A stretch of 64,000 nucleotides of DNA. Source: Trebouxia sp. TZW2008. Lineage: Eukaryota > Chlorophyta > Trebouxiophyceae > Trebouxiales > Trebouxiaceae. The notes beneath the pieces are model-generated. The model was given only the letters and a program-made list of their open reading frames with translations, made no database searches and was not told the DNA's origin. The DNA lies in the NCBI GenBank assembly GCA_002118135.1, contig BDIU01000020.1, forward strand, positions 1 through 64,000. Direction: 5' to 3'. How positions within the stretch are numbered: the stretch's first letter is position 1; the number at the start of each line of letters is the position of its first letter. Below are positions 47,001 to 58,494 of this stretch, one piece after another. The position numbers and the translations under genes were made by a program.

Positions 47001-50000
47001 GAAACAGCTTGCGGTATGCAACAGGTTCAACGCTGTGTATATGCTGATAGGCAGCAGCAGCATGTGATGAGTGTGACTGGCTGGTTGCTCAGTGACACTG
47101 GTGTAACATCCCCAGCCTGCATCATGAAATGACTCATTAGCGCGTAGTCTGGCATAATGGCTGGCAGCGCATGTCAGTCATTTCAGCTTGCAGGCTGAGG
47201 TTGCTACAACTTTGTCACTGGCAGGTCAGCATAGCAGCCTGAAAAGTGTGCTCATCACTTGCATATGGCAATGGCAGTTGAATGAAAATACTGAGCAATA
47301 CCTCCCACCACAATGCTACACACTGGTGCTTGGAGCGCTAGGGGCCCCAAGGCAGGACTTGAGCTTGGGCATATGCAGATTGGTGACAAAACATGAACAT
47401 ACACAACAAGAGATTTTTGACAAAAGAATAGTGCTGACCTGTTCTCCAAAGACGCCAGCTTGGGCGGACTCAAGAGCGGCCTGCACTCCCTTGAGGCCTT
47501 TCTGCAGGGAGCTGAAGGCGGCCTGGCGGGGCGGCAGCTGCTCAGCAGAGGGCGCAATGATGTCTGCCAGCTTCTCCAGCCCGCCTGCCAACATGCAGGA
47601 AATAGTTGATCATAGCTTTGATACAATGCCATGCTGTTGTCAACAACATCTGCCAGCATCTCTAACCCACCAACAGGATGCAATATAGTGAGAATTGGAG
47701 AAAGTGTTGAGATCAGAGCACTTGTTGTAATGCCAAGGCTCAGCTTGATGCAAGAGCAAGGCTCAGCAGAGAGCGCAATGATGTCTGACAGCTTCTCCAG
47801 CCCACCTGCCAGTGTACACGCCTTAGCAGGTATATGACGGAATGCAACGCAGCAGAAAATTGCAGTTCAGGAAAGGTAGCTAGAGGCCACGCATGCAGTC
47901 AAAACAACAAAGTTGAGCAGTGCAAAGCTGCCATGTAAAGCAAGGTCAGGTCAAGCGCTAGGTTTTGCCAAAGGCAACATGACCTCAGGATTAAAGTCAG
48001 CATGCTTGACAAAGAAGAGGATGCAGAGGAAGCAACGAACATGCTGCTTGGTGGTAGAGCGCTCTTACTTGCCATTGACAGCATGTTGTGCGCATCTTTT
48101 AATTACAATCGAACAGTAAGGCATTTACAACCAAACAGTAGGGCATGACAGCAGAAAGGACTTTGTAACATGCTCTGCCCAATGAGCCAAGAAGGTTTGC
48201 CATAATCAAGTATGTCTTCAGGACAGACGTCGCCACATCACACAGAACTCGGTATGTGTCATGTCTTGAAACACGCACTGCAGGCATCAAGACTTGGACC
48301 GTACCAGCTGCTTGTTTGGCAACAGGTGCCAGCATACAGTCATAGTAGTGGCGCCAATCTTGACCATACATGTCCCAGCCCCCTACGTCTGCTGCAGACT
48401 CCCCTGATGTGTTCACCACTGAGGGGGCCACGTGCGCAGAGAACAGATTGGACGTGAAGAGCAGGCGGTCTGTGGGGTGGTACACACACACTAAATCTGG
48501 CCATCTGGGTGTTTGGATTGGTATCAAGCGCAGCTCCTCATTTCTGCAGATGCAGAGCAGCCTGTTGCTCAGCATTCCAGCTCATGCAATGCCAAGTGTC
48601 AGTCATGAACAACATGCAGAATCCTGTGGGACATCACCTACACACATCGGCGATGCCAGCACGCAAATAGTGTCACTCTCTAGTGCAAGTAGCTGCTTAA
48701 ATAAGGAACAAGCTGCAACATACTGGTATTCTCAAATGCTACACTTTGTACTGATGGCATAGGCGAACCCAAGCAAATGAGTCCTTGCAGGCTTGTGTGC
48801 TTGCATGCAACTAGACAGACCGGTCATACATCAAGTACTGTGCCCATTGCAAGTCAAGCTTGGTCAGACTGACTGACATCATGACTCACTTGGCCAGCTG
48901 CACAGTGGTGCCTGTCTTGGCGGTGACTACATTCACGCTCTGCAGCATCTCCTTGCCCTCTTCATCTTTTTCTGCATTGCCAGCAAGTCAGCATGAGTCC
49001 AGCTACATTGCAGGGGCTGACTATACATCATCTTGGCACGCCTTGACAAGATATGCACATAGTGTATAAGCTGTGGTAGACCACATCGTCTGCCTCTGGG
49101 TACATGATCAAACACGCACACCTCCTGACAAGACATTAGGACAGTAGTGAGTCAGCTATCGAGAGAGCCACTGTGATGCAATTAATGGTCAGACGCTGTC
49201 TGATTGCAGCAGCTTGATACAAAACCTCACAGCTTTGAGATGTAGCTGCAAAGAGCATGCAAAGCTGAAGCTGGGCTATAAGCATACCCATCGTGGTCTT
49301 GAGGACCTGTTTTGCAGGGTTTGAAAGTGTGATCTGCAGTTTGCTGGCACTGCCTGAGGCATCGCGCTTCTTCAGAAAGGCCTTGAGAGAGGGAACGTGT
49401 TTAGGAGTGAGGTGTGTCACCACAAGGTGCTCAATCTCCTTCAAGGATATGAAGCGCTCCAAGGCAGCCACTGCAATTGCAGCTCAAGATTGAGCTGAAT
49501 AGACCCTGAGTGGTGTTAGGCATTGGTTCTAGCAAGCAGACTTACAGAAGTCATCAGTGAAGGCCTGGTCTGGGATGTCTACCAGCACCACTGTGTTTCC
49601 CTCCTACACAACCAGATGAAGTCAACGATGTGTGTATGACATGACTTGCAACATGCTGTGTTTACCACGTGTTCTGAGTGCCTTGTGCAAAGGCTGTTGG
49701 TGTGACTTGCCTGTATTAGATAGCAATTATCTGTTGTGCCCCTCTTCAAGCCGTACTCTATTTCAAACTTGAGCCTTTGTGTGGAAATGGACCTGAATGC
49801 TGTGACGTGCTTGGTCACTGGGGTGACTTGCACCTCGTCCACTTTGATCTTCTCCTCTTTTGGAAGGTCCTGGTAGGAATGACAAGCGCATCAGGCAGAA
49901 CATGAAGGACTCTTTGAAGTCAGAAGGGCAGCGCACAAAAGCTGCCGATGTCCACCTTAGGTGGTGCTGAAGCTGCAGCTTGCACAGGTCTGCATGACTT

Positions 50001-50174
50001 CAGACTGCGGTGCAACTTGTTCTTTTTGAGGGTGCCAAAAGCCTCCACATGTCTTGCACGTAAACTAGTACGCGGCTGCCAAGCAGCCGCACGCATGCAC
50101 GGCCTCGAGGCCCCAACCCGCGCGGTGCAGATGGGGTGTAGCTGCTGAACGTTCATGCTCGTGTGAGCTAGCAT
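42764..50174 (-). CDS. FLVA: Flavodiiron protein, FLVA (Flv1-like), plastid
   Basis: Class C flavodiiron protein that with FLVB transfers electrons from the photosystem I acceptor side to O2. Fourteen exons: 50174-49956, 49869-49711, 49603-49546, 49470-49288, 48971-48890, 48543-48305, 47584-47439, 46987-46881, 45621-45378, 44841-44722, 44222-44060, 43931-43819, 43310-43194, 43015-42764. Phases agree throughout; 733 aa. A basic transit-type leader comes first, then the lactamase-like domain (LKFEIEYGLKRGTTDNCYLI). The iron-ligand motif reads THLTPKHV, lacking the acidic residues of the canonical HxExDH, as in Flv1-type subunits; this is the basis for FLVA. The flavodoxin part (SVAVLYASAYGNTAGMAQAI, GSPTLGGHLP) and flavin reductase part (ASFDPPGLSIAVKKDRAMET) follow. 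The first intron's partner at 49,710 has a GC donor (CAG/GCAAGT). Met 50,174 was chosen for transit-peptide likeness; 50,156 and 50,288 are possible. Confidence 0.94.
43997..44040. repeat. CAG trinucleotide run in an FLVA intron
   Basis: An interrupted (CAG)n run of about 14 units on the plus strand, between FLVA exons 44060-44222 and 43819-43931. It is intronic, so the apparent polyglutamine frame is not coding. Confidence 0.9.
45655..46140 (-). repeat. Three upstream copies of the FLVA flavodoxin exon
   Basis: Copies of the first half of exon 45378-45621 lie at about 45,661-45,781, 45,808-45,925 and 46,020-46,140. Each encodes a close relative of KWTTDQIEAAKKGSVAVLYA and AISRGIT, with the pre-exon acceptor sequence, then breaks off. 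With the original there are four flavodoxin FMN-loop exons in a row. Confidence 0.92.
47600..47820 (-). repeat. Two partial copies of FLVA exon 47439-47584
   Basis: Segments at about 47,640-47,680 (GGLEMLADVV) and 47,755-47,815 (GGLEKLSDIIALSAE) repeat the exon start GGLEKLADIIAPSAE together with its TTGGCAG-type acceptor. A shorter echo of exon 44722-44841 (AVDELDKRLK) lies at 44,640-44,690. Confidence 0.85.
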
Positions 50175-50503
50175 ATCAAGCGCAATTGATGTCACATCAA
50201 CCGATACTCGATTTCCAGGCAGCAAAACGCGTGACCAGCCCGAAACAGCGGCTCTTTCTGGCGAAATGTCGACAGATCTGAGTTGCATTGACTGATCAAG
50301 TCGGTCAGCATCTGATGACTCATCGTTGCCTTATCAAGAAACCGCAAGATTCAGGACAAAATATCCCGTAATGCGTCACGTGATCGCAGCTGCCTTGGCG
50401 GTCACGGTTTGCCTTTTGCACCAACGTGATCTCCCGATCGGAACTGCGATCGCAGCAGCAGAGACTGAGACTTGATAGACCTCCTTGTGTAGCAACGAGC
50501 ACA
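50175..50503. promoter_or_regulatory. Shared bidirectional promoter of FLVA and FLVB
   Basis: Only 329 bp separate the two start codons. It contains an 8-bp palindromic G-box TCACGTGA at 50,376-50,383 and a 10-bp palindrome TGCGATCGCA at 50,445-50,454. No TATA box is evident. Co-regulation of the two subunits is the natural reading. Confidence 0.75.
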
Positions 50504-53500
50504 ATGCAAGGTGCTTTGAACTTGCACCAGAGCAGCGCCAGACTACTCAACAAAGGGACTAGGAATCTTCGCAGCGTGCCGTGTTTCCAAGCACACGCCC
50601 TCAATCAGCACAGGCCCACTCACAGCAGGCGCCATAGCAGATGTGCTCCAAATACAGTCCGTTGTCAGAGCCAAAAGCACGTGAAGGCAGCAGCTGTAAG
50701 CCAAAGATCTTCTGTGCAGCACTTGCAAGGTCGCTGCTGCTGTGCCATCGACAGGTGCTAATGTTGCGTCCACTTGTCAGGTCGAGGAAAAGGAGGAGAC
50801 AGGCTTGTCTGAGGTAGTCAAGTGGGGTCAAGAAAAGCGACTGCAGACTCAGGTCAGGTCTGATAGCGATACAGGAACTCAACTTCAAAAGTTTGAGTTG
50901 TAGTCACAGTTGCATGGCAATTGGTACAGTCTCTCGAAAGCTGCTGTCCCTGTTTAAGAAAACAACACTGTTGTACAGGCTCGTTATTGAACAATATATT
51001 GTGCGAGACAGCTTCTGTATCAGCTGTCTTCCTGTTGCAGGTGTTGGACGTTGCAGATGACACAATCAGCATCAGGTCTTTGGACTGGGATCGTGACAGG
51101 TTTGACATTGAGTTTGGCTTGCAAGAGGGCACAACATACAACTCTTTCCTGATCTTTGGAGACAAGACATGCCTGGTGGACGCCTCTCATGAGAAGTTCA
51201 GAGATCTATACATGAAGACCTTGAAGGATGAGCTCAAAAAGCGGAATCGCACTTTGGACTATGTCGTTGTATCTCACACAGAGCCTGATCACAGCGGTAA
51301 GATGTGCTTATGACTGTGTTGTTGAGCCTGATTCAACCCGCCAACATCATGTACGGTCTTGTCCAAGCCCAAGCAGGCTGCAGGGCGTTGGTAAAAACAG
51401 TTTGCTCACTTGTTGCAACTCGCAGGGGTGATTCCTGACATTGTTGACCAGTTCCCTGAGGTCACAATTGCTGGCTCCAAGGTGGCACTCATGTATCTCA
51501 AGGGCCTGACAAACAGGGACTTCAATCAGAAGCCAGTCAAGGGGGGTGACAAGATTGACCTTGGCAAAGGTATTCCCTCTGCCAATTCCATTTGTTGACT
51601 TGCACTGCAGCACAGCCAGATGGTCATGCTGGCGTCAAGCTGCCAATGCATAGCCTGCGCTACAAAAGCTCAATAGACTTGCATCTTGTATGACTGCAGT
51701 TGAGTATGAAAGCGATTAGTGGTGTTGGTTTTTCTGGGATGTTTGCACTGTTCAAGACATCAAGACTCTACTGCCAAACAGATGTGTCGTGCTGAACTTG
51801 GTCATGTACTAGTGACTAGGCAGGTAATGGTGAGTAGGCATTGTTTTGTTCACCAATGCGTCAGCTTCCCATGTGCAGGTCACGAGCTAGAGTTTGTGAT
51901 GGCTCCCAACCTTCATTGGCCAGACACCATGTTCTCCTTTGACAGCTCAACTGGGGTGCTGTACACCTGTGACGCCTTTGGGCTGCACTACTGTGACTCA
52001 GAGCCTTTCGACACAGACTTGAAGGCCATCGAGCCACACTTCAGGTTCTACTATGACTGCTTGATGAAGCCCAATGCTCGCTCAGTGCTGTCAGCCTTGA
52101 AGAGGGTGAAGGACTTTGACTACTCAACCATAGCAGTGGGCCATGGACCTCTGCTACGATACAACCTTTCAGAGCTTGTTGGCAGGTACAGTTGACTTCG
52201 GCTGCTGACATTGTTGCCTGTGGGCTGTGCTACAACATGTTGCTTTTTCTTTAACTGTCCTGTCATGCTCAACTTCGCAGGCCTGTTTAGTCGGGTGTTA
52301 CGGGTCCTTGTGCATCATCTTACAGCATACAAAATTCAAATGTGCTGCTATACAATGATCTGCCTCTCTGCACCCTGTCATGCAAGCTGTCAGTCAGCAC
52401 TGTGTGCTTTTCAAGTCAAAGCAGCTGTGGGTGACAGCAATATGTCCGAACCTTCCCAAAAGTTGCTGATCAAACTGATGCATGTTTACCCATGTCTCTG
52501 GGTTGACCTGATGATCGCGCAAGCAGCGCACATCACATTCTCTCAAGGTGAATGCCTGATGTGTTCAGGTACAAGTCATGGAGTGAGGCAGTGGGCAAGG
52601 CCACAGCCAGCGTGGCAGTCCTGTACAGCAGTGACTATGGCTACAGCGACAGGCTGAGCCAGACACTGGCTAGGGGTCTCACCAAGGCAGGCGCAGCCAC
52701 TGAGATGGTGGACGTGCTATCAGTTGATGCACAGGTGTGTGCGCTATAAATGCAGCCAGTGCACATTGTAGTAGGGCTGCCATCACTGCACTTGACTGCA
52801 TGTACTATTGTACTCCGAGCTTTCAAGAAAAGGATCTGCAGATTCTGTATCAAACTGTTGTTTTGGACATAAGAGAAATCCAAGGTTTCAGAATTGCTCA
52901 TGGGATGCTGTGTATTGAATATATTCAGCTCTTTCTCCCAATGCACGTCTCAGGTTTCTTTCAGCCAATGCAAAGCACCACTGTGTATGTGCTTTACAAA
53001 AAGCTTGGGTTGTGGAATATGTTCTGGAGACATGGACTCATTGCTACTGAATGTGCTTCAGGTCCCACTGTATTTGTGCTTTTTAAAGACAGCATGCTTT
53101 GCGATCAATGTCTTGGAGGTTGAACTCATGACTTCTGGATTTGCAGGAGCTGGTTGAGATTGTTGGGCGCTCAACCGGCATCGCTCTGATGGCACCTCCC
53201 TCTGACAACAAGATTGCTCAGAACACGTTGGACACCCTTATGTCGGCCGTCAACAAGAAGCAGAAGGTATGCCATCCCTTGGTCTCTCAGCATCAGCACT
53301 TGCATCTTCCACAACGGTGTCCTCATTCTGTGTCTTGTCAGCTCAAGGATTTTGCAACGCCAGTTTAGACTTGGCAGACTGCTCAGCCTTTTGTGTTGAC
53401 CTCTTTTGCTGTGTGCTGCATGTCATCTGTGCAATAGCTTATTGCTGCGCCACGCTAAGCTGGCACAGCGACATCTGCCTTCACATTGAATATAAGGTGC

Positions 53501-55631
53501 ACAGGAGTTGCTTTGCAGCTTGCCCAGCATTGGCAGCATCATGCAGGTGCTGATTGTTGAGAGCTATGGAGGCAGGGATGAGCCTGTGGACACACTGACC
53601 AACAACTTTGTGGGAGTTGGGGTTGAGCCTGCCCTAGACCCTGTCAGAGTCAGGGAGGAACCTAATGAGGCGACATACCAGGTATCTTCAAGTTCTGTCG
53701 ACGATTCAGCAATCAGTGCTCTGCATGTGCATGGGTTTGTGCCACTTGTGATTGTGACGTCTTCTGCAACTCATCAGGAGTCAGCATTGCGTGCGTGTGT
53801 TCAATGCTGAAGCATTAATGTTGCTAAGACTGCACGCGTGTGATCAGTGCTGCAGCATCCCTGTTGCCAGAGTCCAGGGCTTCATTGTGTATGAAATGTG
53901 GCCTACGCTTGATTGCATCATCTCTGTTGGCTTTCTGCACCATACAAGAGAACCACTTCTGTCAAGCATTAGAAACATATTTGCATGGTATCAGTCACAT
54001 AGCTGTCTTCAGCCCAGGCTCGGGTGGGCAGCCCTGTTTGGCCCAACTCACCCAGACCAACCAAAAGCATGCCCTGCTCAGATGGTTGTGTGGGGATGCA
54101 GCAAGTCATGCAGACAGTCTTGACAAACAAGCATAATCAAGCCCAAGGGCACTGAAAACATGTTTGCCAATGTGGTGACAAATACCTGGTAGACAGGTCA
54201 TCACATTGAGAAACTCGTTTCAGCGCCCTTTGGCTTGAGTTTGTCTGTTTGTATAGACTGTCTGAACAACTTGCATTGTCCACATCAAAGTTCTCACTCC
54301 TTCAAGTTTTGTACCACCGCCTCGTTTGTCTACCGTTGGGTTTGCTGTTACAATTGTTTGTGTGGGCATCAGGGAGTGGAGGAAGTTGGCACCAGGCTGG
54401 CACAGAACTCGATAAAGAAGAGGAGCCTTGCCAAAATACTTGCTGGTCAAAGTTGTTTTACTGGCCAAAACAAATTGCTGTCAAAATCCGCTTTTCAGAC
54501 AGTCGCATATGCGTACAGGGAGTAGAGGAAGCTGGTACCAGGCTGGCGCAGAACTTGACCAAGAAGGAGAGTCTGGCAAAGATGAAGGCCTCCATGGCTC
54601 CAGACGTGGCCAAGTCTCTGGCCCGGGTATCAGGCGGCTTGTACGTCATCACAGCAGCCAACAAGAGTGCCAGGGGTGCTATGCTTGCCAGCTGGGTGGC
54701 TCAGGCCAGTTTTGAGCCCCTTGGGTTGACTGTGGCCGTGGCCAAAGACCGTGCCATTGAGTCCCTTATGCAGGTCAGTGCATGCATGTCAGGATGCTGC
54801 ACATATTGCCTGCATGCTACCTTGTCAATTGAGCAAGACTCAATGCACAGGTCAGCACCATTATGGCATTGAGTTCCTTATGCAGGCCAATGCCTCTATG
54901 TCAAGATGCTGTCATCTCTCGTGTAAGTGGGAACAACAGTACAAGTGCCACATCTGAGCTGTACAGTAGCAGTGAAACAGGTTGGGATGCTGTCAGGCTT
55001 GTTTGTGCGTCAACTCCTTGCATGATGCAGGCCTCATTGCCAAGCTTCCTTCTGCCCGTCATGCTGCGCCGACTTCTGCATGCAAAGTCTGCTCAGAGCA
55101 CTGCACGCTACCAAGGCGAGGCATGGTTGTTGCGCAGGCTACTCATACTGATTCTTTGTAATGCTTCAACGTTCTTTGTGCCAGTGCCATATTGAGTCAG
55201 ATGCTAAACAGGGTCCACAAGCTCAAAAGACCAGTATGTGCATCAAGGCAGTTGCTCAACGCATCATTCTGATGGCATGCAGCCATTTGCAACCAAGTAG
55301 CAGTCTGTTGACCTGTCGCCACTGTGTGCAGGTTGGAGACACATTTGTGATGAACTGTTTGGAGGAGGGCAACTACAGCACAAACATGAAGCACTTTTTG
55401 AAGAGGTTTCCACCAGGTGCAGACCGTCTGGATGGTATTGCCTGGTCACCTGCAAAGAATGGCTCTCCGGTGCTAGAGAGTGGCATTGTTGCATACATGG
55501 AATGCAAAGTTGTTTCCAGAATGGAGACTGCCGACCACTGGTTGACATATGCCCAGGTCACGGATGGTGCAGTTGTCAACTCTGACAAAAAGACTGCCAT
55601 CCACAGAAGAAAGGTGGCGAATTACTATTGA
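50504..55631 (+). CDS. FLVB: Flavodiiron protein, FLVB (Flv3-like), plastid
   Basis: Partner of FLVA in O2 photoreduction. Ten exons: 50504-50695, 50781-50852, 51041-51296, 51426-51569, 51879-52185, 52569-52734, 53147-53266, 53547-53681, 54519-54773, 55332-55631. All phases agree; 1,947 nt, 648 aa. The leader is rich in Arg, Ser and His (transit peptide). The lactamase-like domain has SLDWDRDRFDIEFGLQEGTT, the canonical iron-ligand motif HTEPDHSG and AVGHGPLLRYNLSELVGR. The flavodoxin domain has VAVLYSSDYGYSDRLSQTL and the flavin reductase domain has ASFEPLGLTVAVAKDRAIES, ending VANYY. Canonical diiron ligands point to the Flv3/FLVB type. A plausible TGTAA polyadenylation signal lies near 55,920. 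Confidence 0.95.
54371..54900 (+). repeat. Partial copies flanking FLVB exon 54519-54773
   Basis: 54,371-54,440 repeats the exon start (GVEEVGTRLAQNSIKKRSLA against GVEEAGTRLAQNLTKKESLA), including its CAG acceptor. 54,845-54,900 repeats the exon end and the first intron bases (GGCATTGAGTTCCTTATGCA). Confidence 0.88.
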
Positions 55632-56052
55632 TCAGCACTTTTCGCTCAGAGAACGCGCATTGACAAGAGTTGCTGGTGTCAAGAAGCTTGCATTTTTCTA
55701 GTCAAGCACATGTCAGGTTTGTACATTATGTGAAGAACGTTATACAGCAGAGTGTGAACTTTCATGTACGTTCAATTTGAGGATCGAATATTATGCTTTT
55801 CAATTCAATGGCGCCATACACTGCTTTTCACTTGCATTTTATGTGGCACAAATTTGAAAAATGGGGAGAAAACCAGTTTTGATGAACAAGGAAATGTCTT
55901 CTCGGTATTTCTGACCAATGTGTAACACTGAGCCTTCAGCAACTCTTGACAACTTGCCACTGATGATGAAAACAGATGGCAGAAAATATGGCATGGCTGC
56001 ATTTACATGATTTCACATCTGTGACGGCATTTGCTGTGACAGTTGACTTGCT
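55632..56052. other. Convergent intergenic region
   Basis: 3' ends of FLVB (plus) and the RETICULATA-related gene (minus) face each other here. TTACA at 56,003-56,007 (TGTAA on the minus strand) may be the polyadenylation signal of the latter. Nothing else was seen. Confidence 0.45.
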
Positions 56053-58042
56053 TCAGTGCCCGGGTGCTTTTTGCAACCCAAGCAACCTCAAATAATCAAT
56101 CCACATGGATGATCCAAGGAAGGTGTTGCCTGTCCTGAAAGCAAGCGACAGCAGTCCACAAACTGCCTGGTTGCCCTTGAACAACTTCTCGATACCACGC
56201 TCCTCGATGATACCAGCAATGATCTGGTACCGCAAGTTGCTGTTCCAGGCCATGTAAGTACCATACGCGGCTGATGTGACGAGCACCCCTTGTGGCTTAT
56301 TGAGGGGTTCAAAATCAGGGTCAATCAATGATTTGATCTGTGTTAGAGCGTTTGTCAGGCCTACACCAAAAAGTGAGGAGCCAAAACCAACCCCAAGAAG
56401 TTTTGCTCCATTTCTGACCACTGCGCCTGTCCGCTGAGCAACAGTGTACTTGGCTTGGCCTGCTGGCACCACCTGCTGCAATGCATTGTTATGCTTAGAC
56501 TGTCCAAGTACAGTACCTTCTCTTCAAAAGAACACTCGGCATACAGACATTCTTTAATGTCTCGAGACATTCTTTGATGTAAGCACAGGAAAACAAACAC
56601 TGTATTCTGACTGCAGTGATGTCAGTGAGTACTGACATTTGGGAACAAGGATAGTGTTTCTGGTAAGCAACACAGTTGGTTGAAGCGGAAAACACAGCAT
56701 CTGATGCCTAATGACATTACCATGTCAAAAAGCATTGGATGTGCATGACTCAAAATCTGGCATGTGGCAATCTGTACAATGCTGGGAAAGCGCATCGATG
56801 TAGTTCTTTCACGACTTGTGCTGTGCTGCCCGCGCACAGCAACACATGTTGACATGTGCATGCATGATACTTGCGTCTGACCTGGAATGCATTGTCTGGG
56901 CAGCTCTTGAACCATCTGGCAAACTCTGATTGGTAGCCTGAAGATGTTTTTGTGGCAAAACTAGCTCTGGGTGCTGGAAGCCAAACCAGCATAGTGTCTG
57001 CAATGATAGCCATGACAACATTGGCAAAGACAAAATCAAGCTCTGAGTTGAAGCGGTCGCCACGCTTGTTAAGCTCAGCTGCAATCTTCATGGTGATCCC
57101 AATGCCAAGCTCAATTGCAAGCTTGACTGGGAAACCTGGGTCCCCAAGCAGTCGTTCTCTTGACCCTGCATATGCTCAAACACAGGTAAGGCAAGATAGA
57201 ATGCGTATAAAGACGTACAAAGACTTGAAAAGGCTGTCCTTGTTTTGAATTTAGGTCAGACAAGTAGTTGCTGACTATGCATGACAACACGCTCAAGCAC
57301 AGCAATGAGTGAGTACAGCTCACCGCCAAATTTTAGAAAGAATTTGAGGAAGAAGTTTTTCTCAAGGTCTAGGTATCTTTGCAGCAATTCAGCTGTTACC
57401 TGCAGTCAGCGTGAGTCTCAATGCATTCTGCAATGTGTTGTACGCCTGACTGCTGCATGGTGGCAGGCTCAAAAGTTGCTGACCTGGCCATTCTTAATAC
57501 CAGTAGCTATGTCCAGAGGGAATGACTCTACTGATCTACCCAAAGATAGCAATAGGGCAAGAGCACCCCCAGCGCCATTTCCGCCTGAGCCTGAGCCAGG
57601 AAGATCGAGTTGCATTGCATACGGCTGGCATGATACTTGTCGGTCAGTCTGTCCAGGCCTTGCCTTACCCCCCGAGTGTCCATCACCCCCACCACCGCCT
57701 GCACCATTGTTGGAGCCTCCTGTGCCGCCGCCTCCGCTTGCAAGCTCGGAGGGCCGTTCACCGGTGGACCCTGCCAAGAACTATTGCTGGTCAACCTCGT
57801 CTTGCAGGCGCAGCAGTCCTGGAAGTGATCGGTCAAAGCGATTCTTGATGCAAGCTGTCGCTACCTGTCGCTTGGAAGTGGAACTTGTTAGAGGACGACT
57901 GCTTCTTTATGCGACGGTCAGACGCTGATGGCAAACGAGCAGATCCAGAACGCGACTTGTATCCGGCAGAGACCTTTTCTACCCTCGGCAATCGACTGAA
58001 GACGCGCCCTGTCGGGGGTCCGGCCAACGAGTGCAATTGCAT
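56053..58042 (-). CDS. RETICULATA-related (DUF3411) plastid membrane protein
   Basis: Plant and algal family of plastid envelope proteins; RETICULATA members affect leaf and plastid development, with no known reaction. Exon 1 (58042-57865) is a basic, Ser-rich transit-type leader. A Gly-rich segment (SGGGGTGGSNNGAGGGGGDG) follows at about 57,700. Conserved exons then read SLGRSVESFPLDIATGIKNG (about 57,480), ELLQRYLDLEKNFFLKFFLK (about 57,400), FPVKLAIELGIGITMKIAAE and RFNSELDFVFANVVMAIIAD (about 57,140-57,000). The last exon reads VPAGQAKYTVAQRTGAVVRN, KLLGVGFGSSLFGVGLTNAL, SAAYGTYMAWNSNLRYQII and FRTGNTFLGSSMWIDYLRL, ending at 56,053. Several hydrophobic helices fit a membrane protein. Not every junction was checked. 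Confidence 0.9.
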
Positions 58043-58494
58043 GCCAAACGCGGACTGGACCGAAACCCGGCTGTGATCAGCTCTCGGCCAGTGCAGGCGA
58101 TGGCGATGCTGTAGGCCGCGTTTGACTCGTCGCTGCAAGTGAGAGGGTTGGACAAAATTGAGTTGACTTGCAAGCGGTTACGAGGGCTGTCTGAAGGCGC
58201 CTTCGCTGCTGCTGCAGCTCCTGCTCTGCAACATCGCATGCAAAGCATGATCAGGAGTCCCGTCCTATGCTGTTCGGCGCCGTGTCCGCACGTCAGCAAG
58301 TCTGCCAATAACACAACCGTGGGTCGATTGCCATGGAGTTTTTTCCTGCTCTGGGACAAAGAGCTGACTTCAAGGGTGCAAAGCTGTTGCTGGTAGGTTA
58401 CGTCAAGTCAGCGCGCGCAGTGTCTTTGCGCGCTGATGCCAGTCACTTCCGATGCCGGTATGCTCCGGCGCATGCATGACAAAAGCTTCGCGCT
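58043..58494. promoter_or_regulatory. Divergent promoter region
   Basis: It lies between the start codons of the RETICULATA-related gene (minus) and the proteasome chaperone gene (plus), 452 bp. No clear box was recognised. Confidence 0.45.

Noticed and set aside
42764..55631. Reading the FLV pair as a bacterial operon or contaminant
   Set aside because: Both genes have 10-14 spliceosomal introns and plastid-type leaders.
57281..57928. 215-aa plus-strand frame with Pro-rich stretch
   Set aside because: It is antisense to the Gly-rich segment and conserved exons of the RETICULATA-related gene; no homologous feature of its own.
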